NCBI GenBank assembly: GCA_963930775.1
Contig: OZ005693.1
Location: forward strand, 11,380,525 to 11,444,524
Source: Cliona cf. orientalis
Lineage: Eukaryota; Porifera; Demospongiae; Clionaida; Clionaidae
Direction: 5' to 3'
Length of the DNA: 64,000 bases
Under the pieces are notes generated by a model, which saw only the letters and a list, made by a program, of their open reading frames with translations, was not told the DNA's origin and ran no database searches. Shown here piece by piece: positions 1 through 12,831 of this stretch. Made by a program: the position numbers and the translations under genes. The first letter of the stretch is position 1, and each line of letters opens with the position of its first letter.

Positions 1-200
1 CACTCCAGTTAAGTTCTGCATTGGTCGTCATGCCAGTTACTGTCCTCCGTCACGCCAGTTCCTGTCTTCGCACCTCCGTCACTCCAGTCGCTGTGTTCGA
101 ATCTCCATCATTCCAGTACTTCTCAGTCCTCACTCCAGTGACCTACCCTCGTCAGTCGGCACGCCAGTTGCTGTCCTCCATCATTCCAGTGAGGGGCTGT
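1..200. repeat. Minisatellite in element A left arm
   Basis: Tandem units of the type CACTCCAGTTCCTGTCCTCC, inverted relative to the array at 4680-4965. The array starts before the window. The apparent 83-codon frame here is repeat-derived. Confidence 0.7.
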
Positions 201-245
201 CCTCGACTTGAACTCGTGCCTTTGCACCCTGAACCCCTAATTTTA

Positions 246-3174
246 GGTCCTACATATTTTAGTGTAAAATAGAGTTTTATACCTAGAGTAACTCAAGGGA
301 CGATTTTACACCAGCAAAACCTAGAGTAACTCATGGGACGATTTTACACCAATACAACCTAGAGTAACTCATGGGACGATTTTACACCAGTAAAATTGGT
401 GTAAAATCCTGAGTATTTATTGTATGCCAAGCATATTATTAAGGGAGGATTTTACACCACATCAAAATTAAGGGGCTTACTCATGTAAAATTCTCCCATA
501 TAACTTACCTCTGCTATATATAAGGGACGATTTTACACCAGTTGCCACCACAGGTACTGAAGTGGTGTAAAATCGTGCCATATAATACTGATGGCTAACA
601 GTAACTGGAGCAAAGATTTACATGTGACCTTTGACCTCACTTAAAATTCTCCCATAATAATAAGAATGTACATCCATACTCTGCTAAAACTTTAAGTGTG
701 AACTTTGACCTGGTGTAAAATGCTCCCTTGTATATAGCCACTGAATCCATACTCAGGTAGGTTTTTAAGTGTGTTCCGAATGCTTGCTTGCTGTGGGTGT
801 GGCTGTAGTGCATGCACTTGGTGGGTGGGGCTATCCTGCAGCCGCGACACTATTTTGGGCTTGTACTAATAGAATGGTAGGCCGGGGGCTCACTGTGTGC
901 ACGAGTTAGAGTTATAAAGCATGTCAGGGTAATTTCTGCAGTACCGTGAATCTTGTATTTAGAGTGATAAGGGTATATAGAAATAATGATATAATCACCA
1001 TTGACTATAATACCGGGTATTAAATTTACTGTTTTAGGGTTTATAGTAATCATGACTCTGTAATTATAAATATTTTACCGGTACATTCTCTTATTTGGAT
1101 GCTATTGTAGCTAATTTATACTAATCTTTCTAAGTCTTCATCATTAAAAGATGCCTCTTCAGTTTGTCCGTAGCTAGATACATAGATAATAATAATATAG
1201 CTATAATTATTATAGCTAAATCACATTTCACTCAAAGAGAAATAGCTATCACATTAAAAAGAGATGTAGCTAAATCACTATAGTAGCTGCTATCAGGAAT
1301 CACTCATGGCTAGTCTCGAACCCAGACCCCTCCTATTTCTGCAGCATTGTATGTATTGCATCACCAGCACGACTCACTCATGTGTTTGGTATTAAAGTAT
1401 AGCTATATGCAGATTATTATTATGAGATAGTTGGCATTATGGGACTGTCGGATATCCATGCATACTAACGAAGATGGAAGCTTCCGGTTTGGGGGTGATT
1501 GTATTATACCTATTTAGCTAGCTACCTGCCTACAAAGTTGGATTTGCTAGCTATCTATAGCTACCTTTCAGTTAACTTGATATGGGTTTTTGTGGTAAAA
1601 CACGGTTTTTGGTGTATCAAATTTGCAAATTTGCTTGTTTGGCACATCAAATTAGCTACTTAGCTATTTTTTTGTCATTAGCTAATACCCAAGGCTAGGA
1701 CATCAATTTTAAATAAAACACCTCATGTGGTGCGTGTTTCATAATAGGAACAGGTGTCCCATAATACTCACTGATCACAAAAAAATGAAAATCATTTGAC
1801 AGTGTGTGGGGCAATCATGAGCCTTTGCAAAAGTTATAAGATTTCTTTGAAAGCACACAGGCATGTATGCGCACATGGGGTTGGTACCCCAATGGCTAGG
1901 CCTTAAAGCTTTATGTGAGATTTTTTAAACTCAGACTACCTATGGCCTCTAATCCATGTATTAGAGGCCGTAGGTAGTCTGAGCTAAAAACCCACATAAA
2001 ATACTCCTAAAAAACGGAACGAGTTGCTACACAACTTTATTTCCCTGTGGACGCTATTGACTTCATCAGCAGAGATTCTCATCACCAATGTGATTCCACG
2101 TGTCGTACGATGTTCAGCAGGTGGCTTACTGGGGAAGGTACGTCGTGGACCAAGGCACTGGCGGCTGTAGAGCACAAAAGGAACCCAGGCATGGCAAATC
2201 ATTAATACAATAACCCATACATTTTTACTGCTGATTTTGACTTATTTAATAAGCATGCCCCAATCTCTATCCGGGCTTAGCCCTGGTATGCCCTGGCCTG
2301 CAGCCACCTATGGACCAAGGACTTGGGGAACACTCGTCACTGAGTCAATGGTTAAATGTTTCATATCTTAATCTTGCACACTATTATACTCTATACATAG
2401 TTATAATTATTTCCTTCTCATACTCATCTTCTTTCAACTAATTCACAATGGCACTACTCCCTCACGAACATGCAATTGTGCACGTGGTGAGTACCATTCT
2501 ATTAGCAATAGCACGAAGCAGAGATATCCTGATGAAAAACTCTATATTGCATGCATTGTAACTCGTGTACATAGCTACTATGATGGTGAGCCCCACCTAC
2601 CATTTTACACTACATGCAGCCACACCCACAGCAAGCAAGCATTCGGAACGCACTTAAAAACCCACCTGAGTATGGATTCAGTGGCTATATACAAGGGAGC
2701 ATTTTACACCAGGTCAAAGTTCACACTTAAAATTTTAGCACAGTATGGATGTACATTCTTATTATTATGGGAGAATTTTAAGTGAGGTCAAAGGTCACAT
2801 GTAAATCTTTGCTCCAGTTACTGTAAGCCATCCGTATTATATGGCACGATTTTACACCACTTCAGTACCTGTGGTGGCAACTGGTGTAAAATTGTCCTTT
2901 ATATATAGCAGAGGTAAGATATATGGGAGAATTTTACATGAGTAAGCCCCTTAATTTTGATGTGGTGTAAAATCCTCCCTTAATAATATGCTTGGCATAC
3001 AATAAATACTCAGGATTTTACACCAATTTTGCTGGTGTAAAATCGTCCCATGAGTTACTCTAGGTTGTATTGGTGTAAAATCGTCCCATGAGTTACTCTA
3101 GGTTTTGCTGGTGTAAAATCGTCCCATGAGTTACTCTAGGGATAAAACTCTATTTTACACTAACTTCTACAGGA
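246..3174. mobile_element. Inserted long-TIR element (B) with 11-bp flanking duplication
   Basis: Arms of about 570 bp (246 to about 815, and about 2613-3174) are near-perfect reverse complements. They contain repeated 'GTAAAATCGTCCC'-type blocks and end in GGTCCT...AGGAC. The 11-bp direct repeat CCCTAATTTTA flanks the unit at 235-245 and 3175-3185, the signature of a target-site duplication. Long arms with a 9-11 bp duplication are typical of Mutator-like elements, so a MULE-type non-autonomous element is inferred. The 1.8-kb core (816-2612) has no ORF longer than about 70 codons. It does carry a 24-bp-arm hairpin at 1930-1983. Confidence 0.6.
1930..1983. repeat. 24-bp-arm perfect-type hairpin
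   Basis: The left arm 1930-1953 pairs with the right arm 1960-1983 with one mismatch, around a 6-nt loop. It sits in the core of element B and could be a nested miniature element or part of that transposon. Confidence 0.6.
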
Positions 3175-3804
3175 CCCTAATTTTACACCGCTCATAACAC
3201 TAATGAAGATGAAAATCTTGTTGTTCTAATACTTTTACTGATGACCAGTGTCTGGTCTAGCTACACAGGGATGTCGGATGATCCTGAGGTTGATAGCTGT
3301 GAGTCAACTACTCTATGGCAAGTGTATGAATGTTGCTAGTGACTCCCCGAATTGCAACTCACTGGTGCCAGTGTATAGGCTTGGCAGTCTAGTGCACTAT
3401 TTGAACCTGACTATCATGAGTATGCTGGGATCATATCCCTTGGGGCTGTTGGGGCACTGCTTCAGACTAAGCCCAATCACGGTATAGGGAACGACTACAC
3501 GCTAGGTCTGAATCCTGTATGAACCCCTGGCAAACTAATGTCATATTCCAGGGTATGACAAATTATTCCTTTCTCCTGGTCCTATGTGTGATGATCGTAT
3601 GTAGCTAGTGAGTCGAGGGTGCTACTAGAGGACAAACTAATTAAGTCATTGCAATGTGATCATGACAGCTATTGCACACTGTAAGTAAGCTAATAATATT
3701 GTAACAGAATACTGATTCCGGTGTCATACCCTGGAATACGACATTAGTTTTGCCAGGGGTTTGTACATGATTCAGACCTCTCCTCAACTCCGACACAATC
3801 ATGA

Positions 3805-3945
3805 CTTTCCATCCCACTATCTGTACCCTTTCTCATCTTCCTTCTTTTTCTGTAAGCGTCGTTCCCATCTGGAACTGTTTACACCCTGATGTTGTATCAT
3901 CCTCTCCTCCTATTTTTAAGCATTTGTTGAAATTATTGCCTGTAA
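3805..3945 (+). pseudogene. LINE reverse-transcriptase C-terminal fragment
   Basis: One frame reads ...VSVVPIWNCLHPDVV...FKHLLKLLPVI and then a stop. It matches the usual end of non-LTR retrotransposon ORF2 proteins (R..IPLWN.LP..VV....FK..L). No upstream RT domain is present, so this is a 5'-truncated relic inside the foldback element. The following 140 bp are AT/GT-rich and may be its 3' UTR. Clade assignment is not possible from this length. Confidence 0.5.
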
Positions 3946-4679
3946 TTTAAGTTTTATTCTCTTTCACCACTTGCTTGTATATTCTCACTGCTTATGTTTT
4001 TGGGCAGCCTTAATATTAGCCTTTTTGGCTAGGTGGCTTGTCCTGATGTATACTGTATGCTTGTACATTGAACTTGTGTAAAGAAAAAAGCCCAATCAGG
4101 ATATAGTGAACGCCGGGCTGCTAGCTATAGGGGTGAGGGGTGAAAAATGATGGCTGAATGATGGACAAGTTGTTCTTGATATGATAACACAAAGCTGTCT
4201 TCTGTTTTCTCTTTGTGGAGAGAGTTGACCGGTTTAGATGAGCAGGTGGTCATAACTGTCACTCCAGTTCTCGGTAACCAAACCGTTGGATAGCTTCCAG
4301 CTTTTGGGAGTGGATTGCAAAGTGAGGGTCCCACAAAGGAGCGCAGTAGTCCAGTGTAGGCAACACCAGAAATTTGTAGAGCTGGGTTAAGACTTAGTCT
4401 GAAGCAGGGCCCCAACAGTCCCGAGTTGATGACCCAGGCATACTCATGATAGTCTTCAAATAGTGCACTTGACTGCCAAGCCTATATACTGGCACCAGTG
4501 GGTTGCAATTCGGGGAGTCACTAGCAACATTCATACACTTGCCATAGAGTAGTCTAGCTGACTCACTATCAACCTCAGGATCATCCCTGTGTAGCTAGAC
4601 CAGACACTGGTCATCAGTAAAAGTATTCAGAACAACAAGATTTTCATCTTCATTAGTGTTATGAGGGGTTCAGGGTGCA

Positions 4680-4965
4680 AAGGCACGAGGTTCAAGTCGA
4701 GGACAGCCCCTCACTGGAATGATGGAGGACAGCAACTGGCGTGACGACTGACGAGGGTAGGTCACTGGAGTGAGGACTGAGAAGTACTGGAATGATGGAG
4801 ATTCGAACGCAGCGACTGGAGTGACGGAGGTGCGAAGACAGGAACTGGCGTGACGGAGTACAGCAACTGGCATGACGACCAATGCAGAACTGGAGTGACG
4901 GAGGTGGGAGGACAGGAACTGGCATGACGACGCACGGAGGTAGGAGGAGCCAAACTGGAATGACG
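4680..4965. repeat. Minisatellite in element A right arm
   Basis: Roughly 30-bp degenerate units built around GGAACTGGCGTGACGGAGGT and variants repeat about nine times. The reverse complement of the same array occupies 1-200. Open frames over both arrays are by-products of the repeat and show no protein family. Confidence 0.7.
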
Positions 4966-5127
4966 CGTGACCTCCAGGGCCACCGTAATTATTCCCTAGA
5001 GGAGGGCTGTGCCAGATTAGAAGACAATAATATGGTTGGTAAAGGTCGTCAATCAGCGTACTGTTTCTTTTGCGCATGTGCAAAGCATCGCCACGTGGTA
5101 GTTTGCGGTTTCGAAAAAAAATTCAAG

Positions 5128-6272
5128 ATGGTGACGAAGCAACATTCCGAGACCAGAAGAATCGTCTCTTGTGCTAACCGTCTTTTGAAACGTGAGTTGA
5201 TTTTGCTTGCTATTCATCCCCCTAATGGCATGTACAGCTTTATTGGTACATCTATTTTTGTGTGCGCGCGCTCTGTTGTATTGTGCAAGCTCTTTACATA
5301 ATAATTTGTTTATCGTTTTCTTATTTATAAACAGCAAACAAATTTGGAATTTGGATGTCTTGCGTCTTCTACGCTTAAGGCAAGTTGGTATACTGTTGAC
5401 TATGGGAGGGGAAACCACTATTTTGCTGAACTGCTTTAGGTGTGCCTGGCCAACACACCTGCAGCAGGTCTGCCAAGTCCCGGGGGGCCTAGCTGGGGGA
5501 AGAAGGGAAAGGGAGGGCGAGTCATTTTCTCCCTCATGGTGCTTATGGTGTGGTACCGTGGTACGGTCGTCTGTATCTTTGCAGTCTTTGATACTCTCTC
5601 TCTCTCTGTGTACAATAGCATGTGTATCTTGCAGTTTTATGTATGTAGCCTGTTTTCAGATACATACATACAATGTCATGTTGTATAATATTCAGTAGCC
5701 TCACCCCGCCTTACATGTATTGGGGATGAGACTCTTGAAAGCCGTTACAAATTGGTGTGCTTGGTACAATGATGCATGTAGTAATGCAGTGACTGTAAAC
5801 CTTGACGACCCTTGCCAACCGAAGTATCCACCTTTTTTATTTTTTGTTAAAATGACTGCGCAGATTTCTGTTGATATGTTGAGAGAATACTTAGTGAATT
5901 ATTGATCTCCTTTAAAGCATTTTGTGTGTTTATTTCTGCAAAGGATGTTGAAAGAAAGGGAGGTGACTGCTGACCAGCAAACTCTTCTACACTCGACCAA
6001 AAAAATTTGTAAGTGAAAGACAGGATGAACAAAAAAACGTCCTGTGCATCTTGGTTTTTGGTATGATTTTAAATAATAAATTATTATGCATAATATCTGT
6101 CATCACAGGAGGAGCTGGTCAGCAGTTATTGATGTCTGCTGCTGCTGCTCAAGTTTCAAGACCGAATCAAGCAAGTCACAAGATACTAGTTAGGGACTGT
6201 GTAAACTTGAAACTGGACTACAAACTGCCTAGCCTAGCTAGTGTAGCTGGTCTACTGTGCACGCATGTTTGA
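5128..6272 (+). CDS. Possible small gene, weak exons
   Basis: A start in good context (CAAGATGG) opens a 22-codon exon at 5128-5191 that ends in a strong GTGAGT donor, with a CpG-rich NRF1-like sequence (GCGCATGTGC) 50 bp upstream. Exon-like pieces follow at 5944-6008 (coding KEREVTADQQTLLHSTKK, good GTAAGT donor) and 6109-6272 (AGQQLLMSAAAAQ...). I could not join them in frame: the last junction creates a stop. No family is recognised. It may be a broken gene, a non-coding transcript, or a model lacking an exon. Treat it as a locus, not a validated protein. Confidence 0.2.
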
Positions 6273-6279
6273 TTTTTGT

Positions 6280-9200
6280 ATAAGCGCAACGGGCGCCGCG
6301 GCGAATTAGCTGGTATAGCGCGCGAAAAAAAAAAAGAAAACCCGCTATATAGCATGCCATTTTTTTAAACAATTTCCTGGTAAAGGTCGCCACGATCATG
6401 ACAACTATTATTTTATTTGATAACACCACAATAGGTGAAGCAGTATATTTTAAATTAATAATTAAATTAGCTACAATTCCATAAAATCAGGACGTTTGTC
6501 TGAATCCCGTACTCTCGAGCGAGTCCTGGTAGCTATCGGAGTCCGTACTTCCAATTTACCACCAAACGTTTAAACCCAAACTACACCAGGGGTCATCAGT
6601 GTCGAAGTGCGCGCCGCTGCGAATCATGCGCGCGTTGTGAATGCGCGAAACTAGAGTCGGGTTCTGAAAATCGCGAAAATATTAAGTAAGTATTGTCGCG
6701 GAACTTGGAGGTGCACCACATCTCTTATTGCGCTTTCTTTGATCGTGGTACGGGAATCAATATCTGTTTTCACCTGTACTGTTCCTGTCGGGCATAATTA
6801 AATTGGGCACAAGTATCGGAAAACTCAAAACCTGCTTTCAAAAACATTGCGTGCCAACTAAGATACAACTTGAATCTACTGCAAGTAACAGGTGTGGAGC
6901 CCATGATTTATGGTGTCTGCTGCACTTGTGGCTCAATCATTTTATTTACTAAGTAATCACAGTCAATATCAACCATCAATTTGCTTTCATGGAATGCTGA
7001 GCTACAAAGGGAGCCATTATCTATTGTTTCGGTTATCGTGACTGGTATTACTAAGGTTCATTTTCAGCATATCGTACCCTCAGCTGGACTGGCCTTCTTC
7101 CCAAACTGTAGCATCTCAAAATTACTGTGCTTGTTTCTTCTTTGCACCATCAGGAGTGCATGATAAAAACCCAACCCAAACCCAAACCTTCCCCTCCTCT
7201 TCATTATTTATCATGCGCTCCTGGCATACAATGCAGGTAAAAGTGGTGGTGGATTTTAGGCATTGCGCTCAATATCTTTTTGTACTGTGACAACCAAGTA
7301 AATGTTTATGGGACATGGTGTTCATTCCGGGCTCCAATACATTCTTACGGTTGTACTGCTGGCATTTTTAGTTCTTAGTCTTTGTGGTTTCAAAGATGTA
7401 GTGAGTCAATCGTTATATACATTGTGCCATATGTATGCCAAATTACCTGGCAGTGGCAATTGCCTTTTGGACACTCAAAAATTATTCAGGTAACACGTCA
7501 TAGGTCATAGGTCACAATAACCTTCCAATCTTCTCTGGACACTCCAAGTGGACAGAAGCAAGTTCAGAGGAAGATGGTGAGCATCAGGCTCTGACCACAC
7601 CTGGTTACTCCAAGCTACTTGTGTCAACAGAGGCAAGTTTAGGAACAATGATTTGCCTGGAGAGCAAAAGGGAGAAGAGCATAGCGAAAGATGGCAATAA
7701 GAATGTCTGCCCATGAGGCATTTGTATTGTGAAGAGGCCCAATTCCTGTACCTGGTGGGTATCATGTTGAGTGTAGGCAGTGGTATGTTCTGTGTGTGAA
7801 GCTGACAAAAAGGCAGTACAGAATGACTCATTCAATTATAAAACTGTTAGATACTTGAATACTTTAATAATACATCAATAACACTACTAAGTATAACAAT
7901 CTACAACTATCGATAACACTCAATAACCATCGATAATACTAATACTAATATCCAATAACCATTGATAACACTAACCCTAACCATTCACAGCCATTGGTGA
8001 CCATCCACATAGCAATAATATACAATTTGCAAGTACCAATCAGCATAGTATCTAATTATTTCTATCATTGTGGCTCAATAAGACCATACCTATTTAATTT
8101 TATGTTGCGTGGGCCGACCGACCCTGATTTTCTACTCCAAAGAAAATGATAATTTTATTATGTCATAGTTCGTGACTCTATAGCAAGCTCTCTGCTCCAA
8201 TCCTAGCTTCCTAAATGGCCCCCAGCTGAATCTGACTGAGTCCAGTGGTGAAAAGAGTGATTGAGATTGATCTATAAAGTCAACTCTCAATGCACCTAGG
8301 AAGATTTCTTGGCGAATCTAGAGAGCTCCAACTGTGTCAACTGGTCACGTGAACGCTAATCATGTGACTAGCATATATATTTTTAAATCGACCTACCGAC
8401 CTTACTTGCAAGCCATTTCTGCCTGTGCAACATAAGTTCAAATCTACCGGTATGGCCTAACCATATATTGTACAAAAACCAGTTATCTACCGTTTTTAAT
8501 CTGACCACATCACTCCTAAATATATTTAATTGAGCCAGGTCTAGTCTAGTCTGCTGTGATTAACTGTAATAATTTCTATTTTTAGTCATACATAATTTTA
8601 ATGATTTCTGAGTCTTATAACTACCATTTCTTTCTTGTACACCTTTTAATAGTGTGTTTACCAAAAATTTAATAATAATATTATTATTAATTTTGTAATT
8701 AACACAAATTAGTATACTAATTATAATTGATGCAATGCAAGGTATTGTAAGCTCATGAATCTGTGTGAGAAGAGGTTGGTTGTGATTTTCGCGGAATGTG
8801 CATTAATATTAATTTTATTATCGCGCATCATAATACCATAGGTCGGGTTTTATTTGCGAGTATCTATTAATTGCGAATTGCGACTTTTTCTACGTTTCGC
8901 AATTGATTAATAGATTCGCAAACATAAACATGCACATACAGTGCGATGGATTCGCAATTTGGCCTAACTTGACTAGTATTACCCGTCCTACGGTATGCAA
9001 TGTTTTTTCGGGTTTTTTTTTTTTTTTTTCCGAAGCGATACTATCTAGGATCGTAACGCCAAAACGTACAAAATCCCTAGCATGGTGTCAACGCAACGTA
9101 TTGTGAACCGGCCTATATAGATTTATATTACACCTGGCTCAATTTAGGAGGGATATGGTCTGATTAAAACTTCGTTTTTGTACATAGTTGAGCCACGGCC

Positions 9201-9540
9201 ACACTGATTAATAGCTATTAAACATAAGCTTATAGTGGTTGTACTTAATATGCATGCATGATGGATGACTATCGAGTATTTACAGTTATTGCGGATGATA
9301 GTCAATGGCTGTGGATGTGTTGTGTTAGGTATGGTTAAGTTGATGGCGGATAACAATGATATAACTCGATGTTAATTTTAGTAAAAGAGCCACAAATGCC
9401 GACGAGGCTCAGTATGAAGTGGTTCATACGCCTCAACATTATCATGAAATGGTTATTCATTAGAGTGTGGTATTTGCGGTATGCCGATATTATTATTATT
9501 ATCGCGTAAGGGGGGAGGGGCTGGTGCATTGCTGCAGCGC
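6280..9540. other. Mostly non-coding spacer
   Basis: AT-rich intergenic DNA. It contains a CpG-rich patch at 6600-6690 that could be a promoter, an inverted pair at 7153-7210 (AGTGCATGATAAA against TTTATCATGCGCTCC), and a possible last exon at 7509-7713 on the plus strand reading GHSKWTEASSEEDGEH... to a TGA with no recognised family. A degenerate CAATAACCATTGATAA-type repeat lies at 7880-7990. A palindromic segment lies at 8848-8925 around TTAATTGCGAATTGCGA. Nothing else is convincing. Confidence 0.4.
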
Positions 9541-9548
9541 TACTATCA

Positions 9549-11936
9549 ATGATGTCTCGAGCAAAGAGCGCAGTGGTATTCTCTGGTAACGATCCAGCCG
9601 CTAGGAGAGCGAGGATGGGTCGAAGTATGTCCCTAGCGCCGGTCAGGGAGCGAAGGAGGTCGGCAATGGGAGAATATATCGGAGAAAGACCGCTCTCAGC
9701 TGCGTGTGAGTCGACTTCACTCTCCAGATCTACGAACGCACATAAATAGATCCGCGTTGTGCATGCGTTTTCTCTCTACATACGCGTATAGATCACCCTA
9801 CTCCTGGGCCGGCTGATTACCGTCCTCGAGTAAGGCTGTCGCTACCAAATGCTCCCAGCTACTCTTTACACGCAAGACCAAATCCCTCGAGAAGTAAGCT
9901 ATAAAGTTTTTCATCATGAAGCATGAAAAAGATATATTTTTTTAGTTGTTAGCGTTCGGCCGAGCCCCAGTGCTTATGATACGAGTGAAGATTTGAATTG
10001 GGCACCAGAGACTAATAAGAGGGTCACTCTCAAGAAAAAGGACATCACTTGGCCGTATGATACACGCAGTAAGCACCCCCTCCAGCTCCATCCACACATA
10101 CACACTCACTTCAAGCATGCATAACTGATTGATATGTCGTGTCCTTGTAGAGTATGCTGAGATAACTGAGAGCCCAGGAGCTGGTCACTATCGTCGTAGA
10201 GACAGTGAAGTTGGCAGTGGTTTGAAGAGGAGTCTCAGTGCCAGGCACAGGGAAGGCCTGCATGCCGGCTACCCTAACTCACTCATCAATCCCGTGGACA
10301 CGTTAGGTCAGGAAATTTAATAATTAAATAATCATTGCTTTTAATAATTATGATATTAGGTTTTTCTACTCCTGGTCCGTATCTATTCCGTCCTGAATCT
10401 GAGCGCGGGCCTAAGCATGCTCTCGGTCTGCAGCTAAAGACAGACACTGATGAAACTTTGGGACCTGGTATCAAGAAAATTAAGTAGTATAGAGAGTGTT
10501 AATTAACTTAATTAAAAATTTAATTATGATGGGTGCATTCCTTATCTGAGCAATAAAATTTTATATTAAATTTTTGTCTCAGGTCCAGCTGCATACAACC
10601 TCCCCCCTGAAACTATCCCAGCTCCCAAGATTGGTGAACGATTGGAGAGAGAACAAGCTCCCCTTACTCCAGCCCCCAACAAGTACAGCCTTCCAAGCAC
10701 AATACCTCCAGCTAGGGAGATGGGAAAGACCTTTGGACTCCGGAGGGAGCTGAAGAGTGCACAGGTTGCTCCACCCCCAAATGTCTACACATTTGAGAGG
10801 CCAAGGACTGCATCAGCACACTTCACATACAGAGCATTTCCAGAGAAAAGTAAGATGTTTAATTAATTTTAAGAGGCACTTTCCACTCCTAAAACGTCAT
10901 GATCAATCCCATTGGAAGTACTCTAATAATTATTATTAAATTTTTTTTTCACTCAGGTGAGGAGCGTCCAGGCCCTCAGTACAAACCGAGCCACGCTGAC
11001 TGCCCCACCTCCCCAGAGTACAGCTGCAGAGTTCAGTGCAAGCCAGTCTATCCTGATGTCCTACAGTATCCTGAAAATGGTGAGCCAATATTGAATATCA
11101 CTATTATAATAATTATTATAATGCATGCACTAGTAGTCTATAGCTGGTGAGAGTGTATGAGTGTTCGTTTTATGGCCATCCAGCCACGACAGAGATTCCT
11201 GGAGCTGGGACTTATGAATATGACAGAGAGTTTGCTGATAACGACAACCCTTCCTATTCCATTGCATTCCCACTGCCACACAAACCAAGTAACTCCATAT
11301 TAATCACTGATTACGTTAATTTTTGTGTTTTATGATGATTTTTTTCAGACGCCAATCCCGCCCCTAACCAGTATGATGTGAAGCACTCCTCTCTCTCTTC
11401 TCTCCGTCGCCCCCCTTCCTGCAAGCTGGGTCAAAGGTTAGCCTCATCTAAAGAAGATCACACCCCCGGGCCTGGGCCAGGTGCCTACAACACGAGGCCT
11501 GAGTCAGCAAAACACAGCGGAGGAACTATCACTCCGAGGAGACCAGCCATGAAAGGTCAGAGGTCGGGGGGCATGGCTCAATCGTCAAAATAAATTTATA
11601 GATGAATCGGACATTTCCAGATAAAAATTTGATTGGCATGATAAAAACTTACCTCATGTTTCACAATAATTACTAAGACAGCAGGCCACAAAATTAATTA
11701 AGTATCCAGCTGAGCTGTACATTGACTTGTTGATTTTCAACTGTATTATAATTATTATTATCATTGCCCCACTAGGTTCATCCGGGCCAGCTCCTAACGC
11801 CTATGCCATCAGTAGAGGGACAACAGCTAAAGGTCAGAGTACAGGTGCTGCCGCCAGCATGAAGAGTCGGCATACTCCACAGCGTTACTCTGGCTTCCCC
11901 AGTAGCTACCTCACTGCACTGCAGACCCTTTCATAA
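9549..11936 (+). CDS. SHIPPO/STPG-repeat protein (ODF3/CIMAP-like), 502 aa
   Basis: Ten exons: 9549-9705, 9792-9893, 9946-10068, 10151-10306, 10360-10467, 10583-10849, 10957-11079, 11184-11288, 11349-11555, 11776-11936. All introns are phase 1 with GT-AG ends, and the total reads as one open frame. The protein carries repeated Pro-Gly-Pro motifs spaced along its length (TPGPADY, TPGPYLF, LGPGPAAYN, RPGPQY, IPGAGTYEY, TPGPGPGAYN, SGPAPNAY), the hallmark of SHIPPO/STPG proteins. Family members (ODF3, STPG) are microtubule-inner or sheath proteins of sperm tails and motile cilia, so an axonemal role is inferred. The exact orthologue is uncertain. The start is the first of two adjacent ATGs after an in-frame stop-rich leader. 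It is convergent with the next gene. Confidence 0.85.
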
Positions 11937-12193
11937 ACTAGTATCATGACATTGTGTGTGGAGTATTGGTGTATGTACTAGTGTAATTGATTGTCATTGT
12001 GATGCTGAACTGAAAGTGGATTATGTTTATAAATACCATTGATAAACAATGCAAGTTTTGATGAGTTGGAGTGAGTGATCTAAAGCTGCTTCACTGAGAG
12101 AATACTGTTGACAAAATACACACATTTGGGACTCTTTTAGCTATTATACACATTATCTATCGATAATGTCATAAGAGTGTGGAATAATTGATT

Positions 12194-12831
12194 TTAACAG
12201 GTCTTATAGCACTTGAGTTTGCCAGAAGGACACTCGCACATCATACACGACATTTCATCAAAGTCAAATGATCCAATTTCAATTATATGCTGGGTCTTTG
12301 GGTGAACACAGCCTAACAAAAATAATATCATGTTTTTGAACTGGGTGTGATGGATCAAAGAATGGATTACCTGATGTTTTCTTTGTGGTCTGCAGCGTTA
12401 ATTCCTTTTCATTTCCTTCCTCGTCAGAATCCCCAGGCTCATTATCATCAAATTCTACAAATCCGAAGAATATAACACACCATGATACATGAAACCCTAT
12501 GATAATGATTGTGGCTTGATTCTGGATTATAAGATTCATAATAATAATATTATTTTGACATGCACGTGCACTTGCCATTTTGGAATAGTCCAGAGCCTTT
12601 CTCTAGATCTGGTGGTAGCTCCTCTGGAGAACCTTTGCTGTGCTTCAGAAACTGCTGCACTGCTTTCTCTCTCACATCAAGCTCTGTCCCCCAGCCTGCA
12701 ATAGTTATGGCTAACTACACTATAGTATAAAGTAGTTCTATAATACCTCTCCTATGCTGTGGTATTGCTCTGCAGTAGCTGAACGCAGGCAGTAGTAGAA
12801 AAAGAAGCAAGAACAGAACTGATAGCCTCAT
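12194..12831 (-). CDS. Small secreted cysteine-containing protein, 135 aa
   Basis: Four exons on the minus strand: 12747-12831, 12576-12695, 12371-12454, 12194-12312, all joined in phase 1. Residues 1-20 form a clear signal peptide (MRLSVLFLLLFLLLPAFSYC). A charged linker follows, with an acidic stretch (DDNEPGDSDEEGNEKE). All mature-region cysteines lie in the last exon (GCVHP...CMMCEC...KCYKTC), and the CxxCxC spacing resembles part of a von Willebrand type C module, though too little is present to assign it. Exon 2 ends at a GC donor (ATG|GCAAGT), a known minor splice class. The gene is head-to-head with the IP3-receptor gene, 237 bp between starts. Function unknown; likely an extracellular or secretory-pathway protein. 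Confidence 0.7.

Larger units (their letters stand above)
1..4965. mobile_element. Outer foldback element (A), left end outside the window
   Basis: The right arm (about 4395-4965) is the reverse complement of a left arm that is split into two pieces: 1-235 and about 3186-3500. Each arm has an outer minisatellite and an inner unique part of about 300 bp containing a shared block (3191-3211 against 4640-4660). The left arm is interrupted by another element (246-3174). No transposase ORF is visible in the interior, which holds smaller inverted pieces (3507-3560 against 3720-3780) and a LINE 3' fragment. It is best read as a non-autonomous long-inverted-repeat element. The superfamily is unknown because the left terminus is outside the window. 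Confidence 0.65.

Noticed and set aside
1305..1400. tRNA-like B box (GGGTTCGAGAC on the minus strand)
   Set aside because: No matching A box, acceptor stem or anticodon arm could be paired, so neither a tRNA nor a tRNA-derived SINE is claimed.
4670..5083. 137-codon minus-strand frame rich in Ser/His/Pro
   Set aside because: Translates the minisatellite of element A and has a mirror copy at 21-272.
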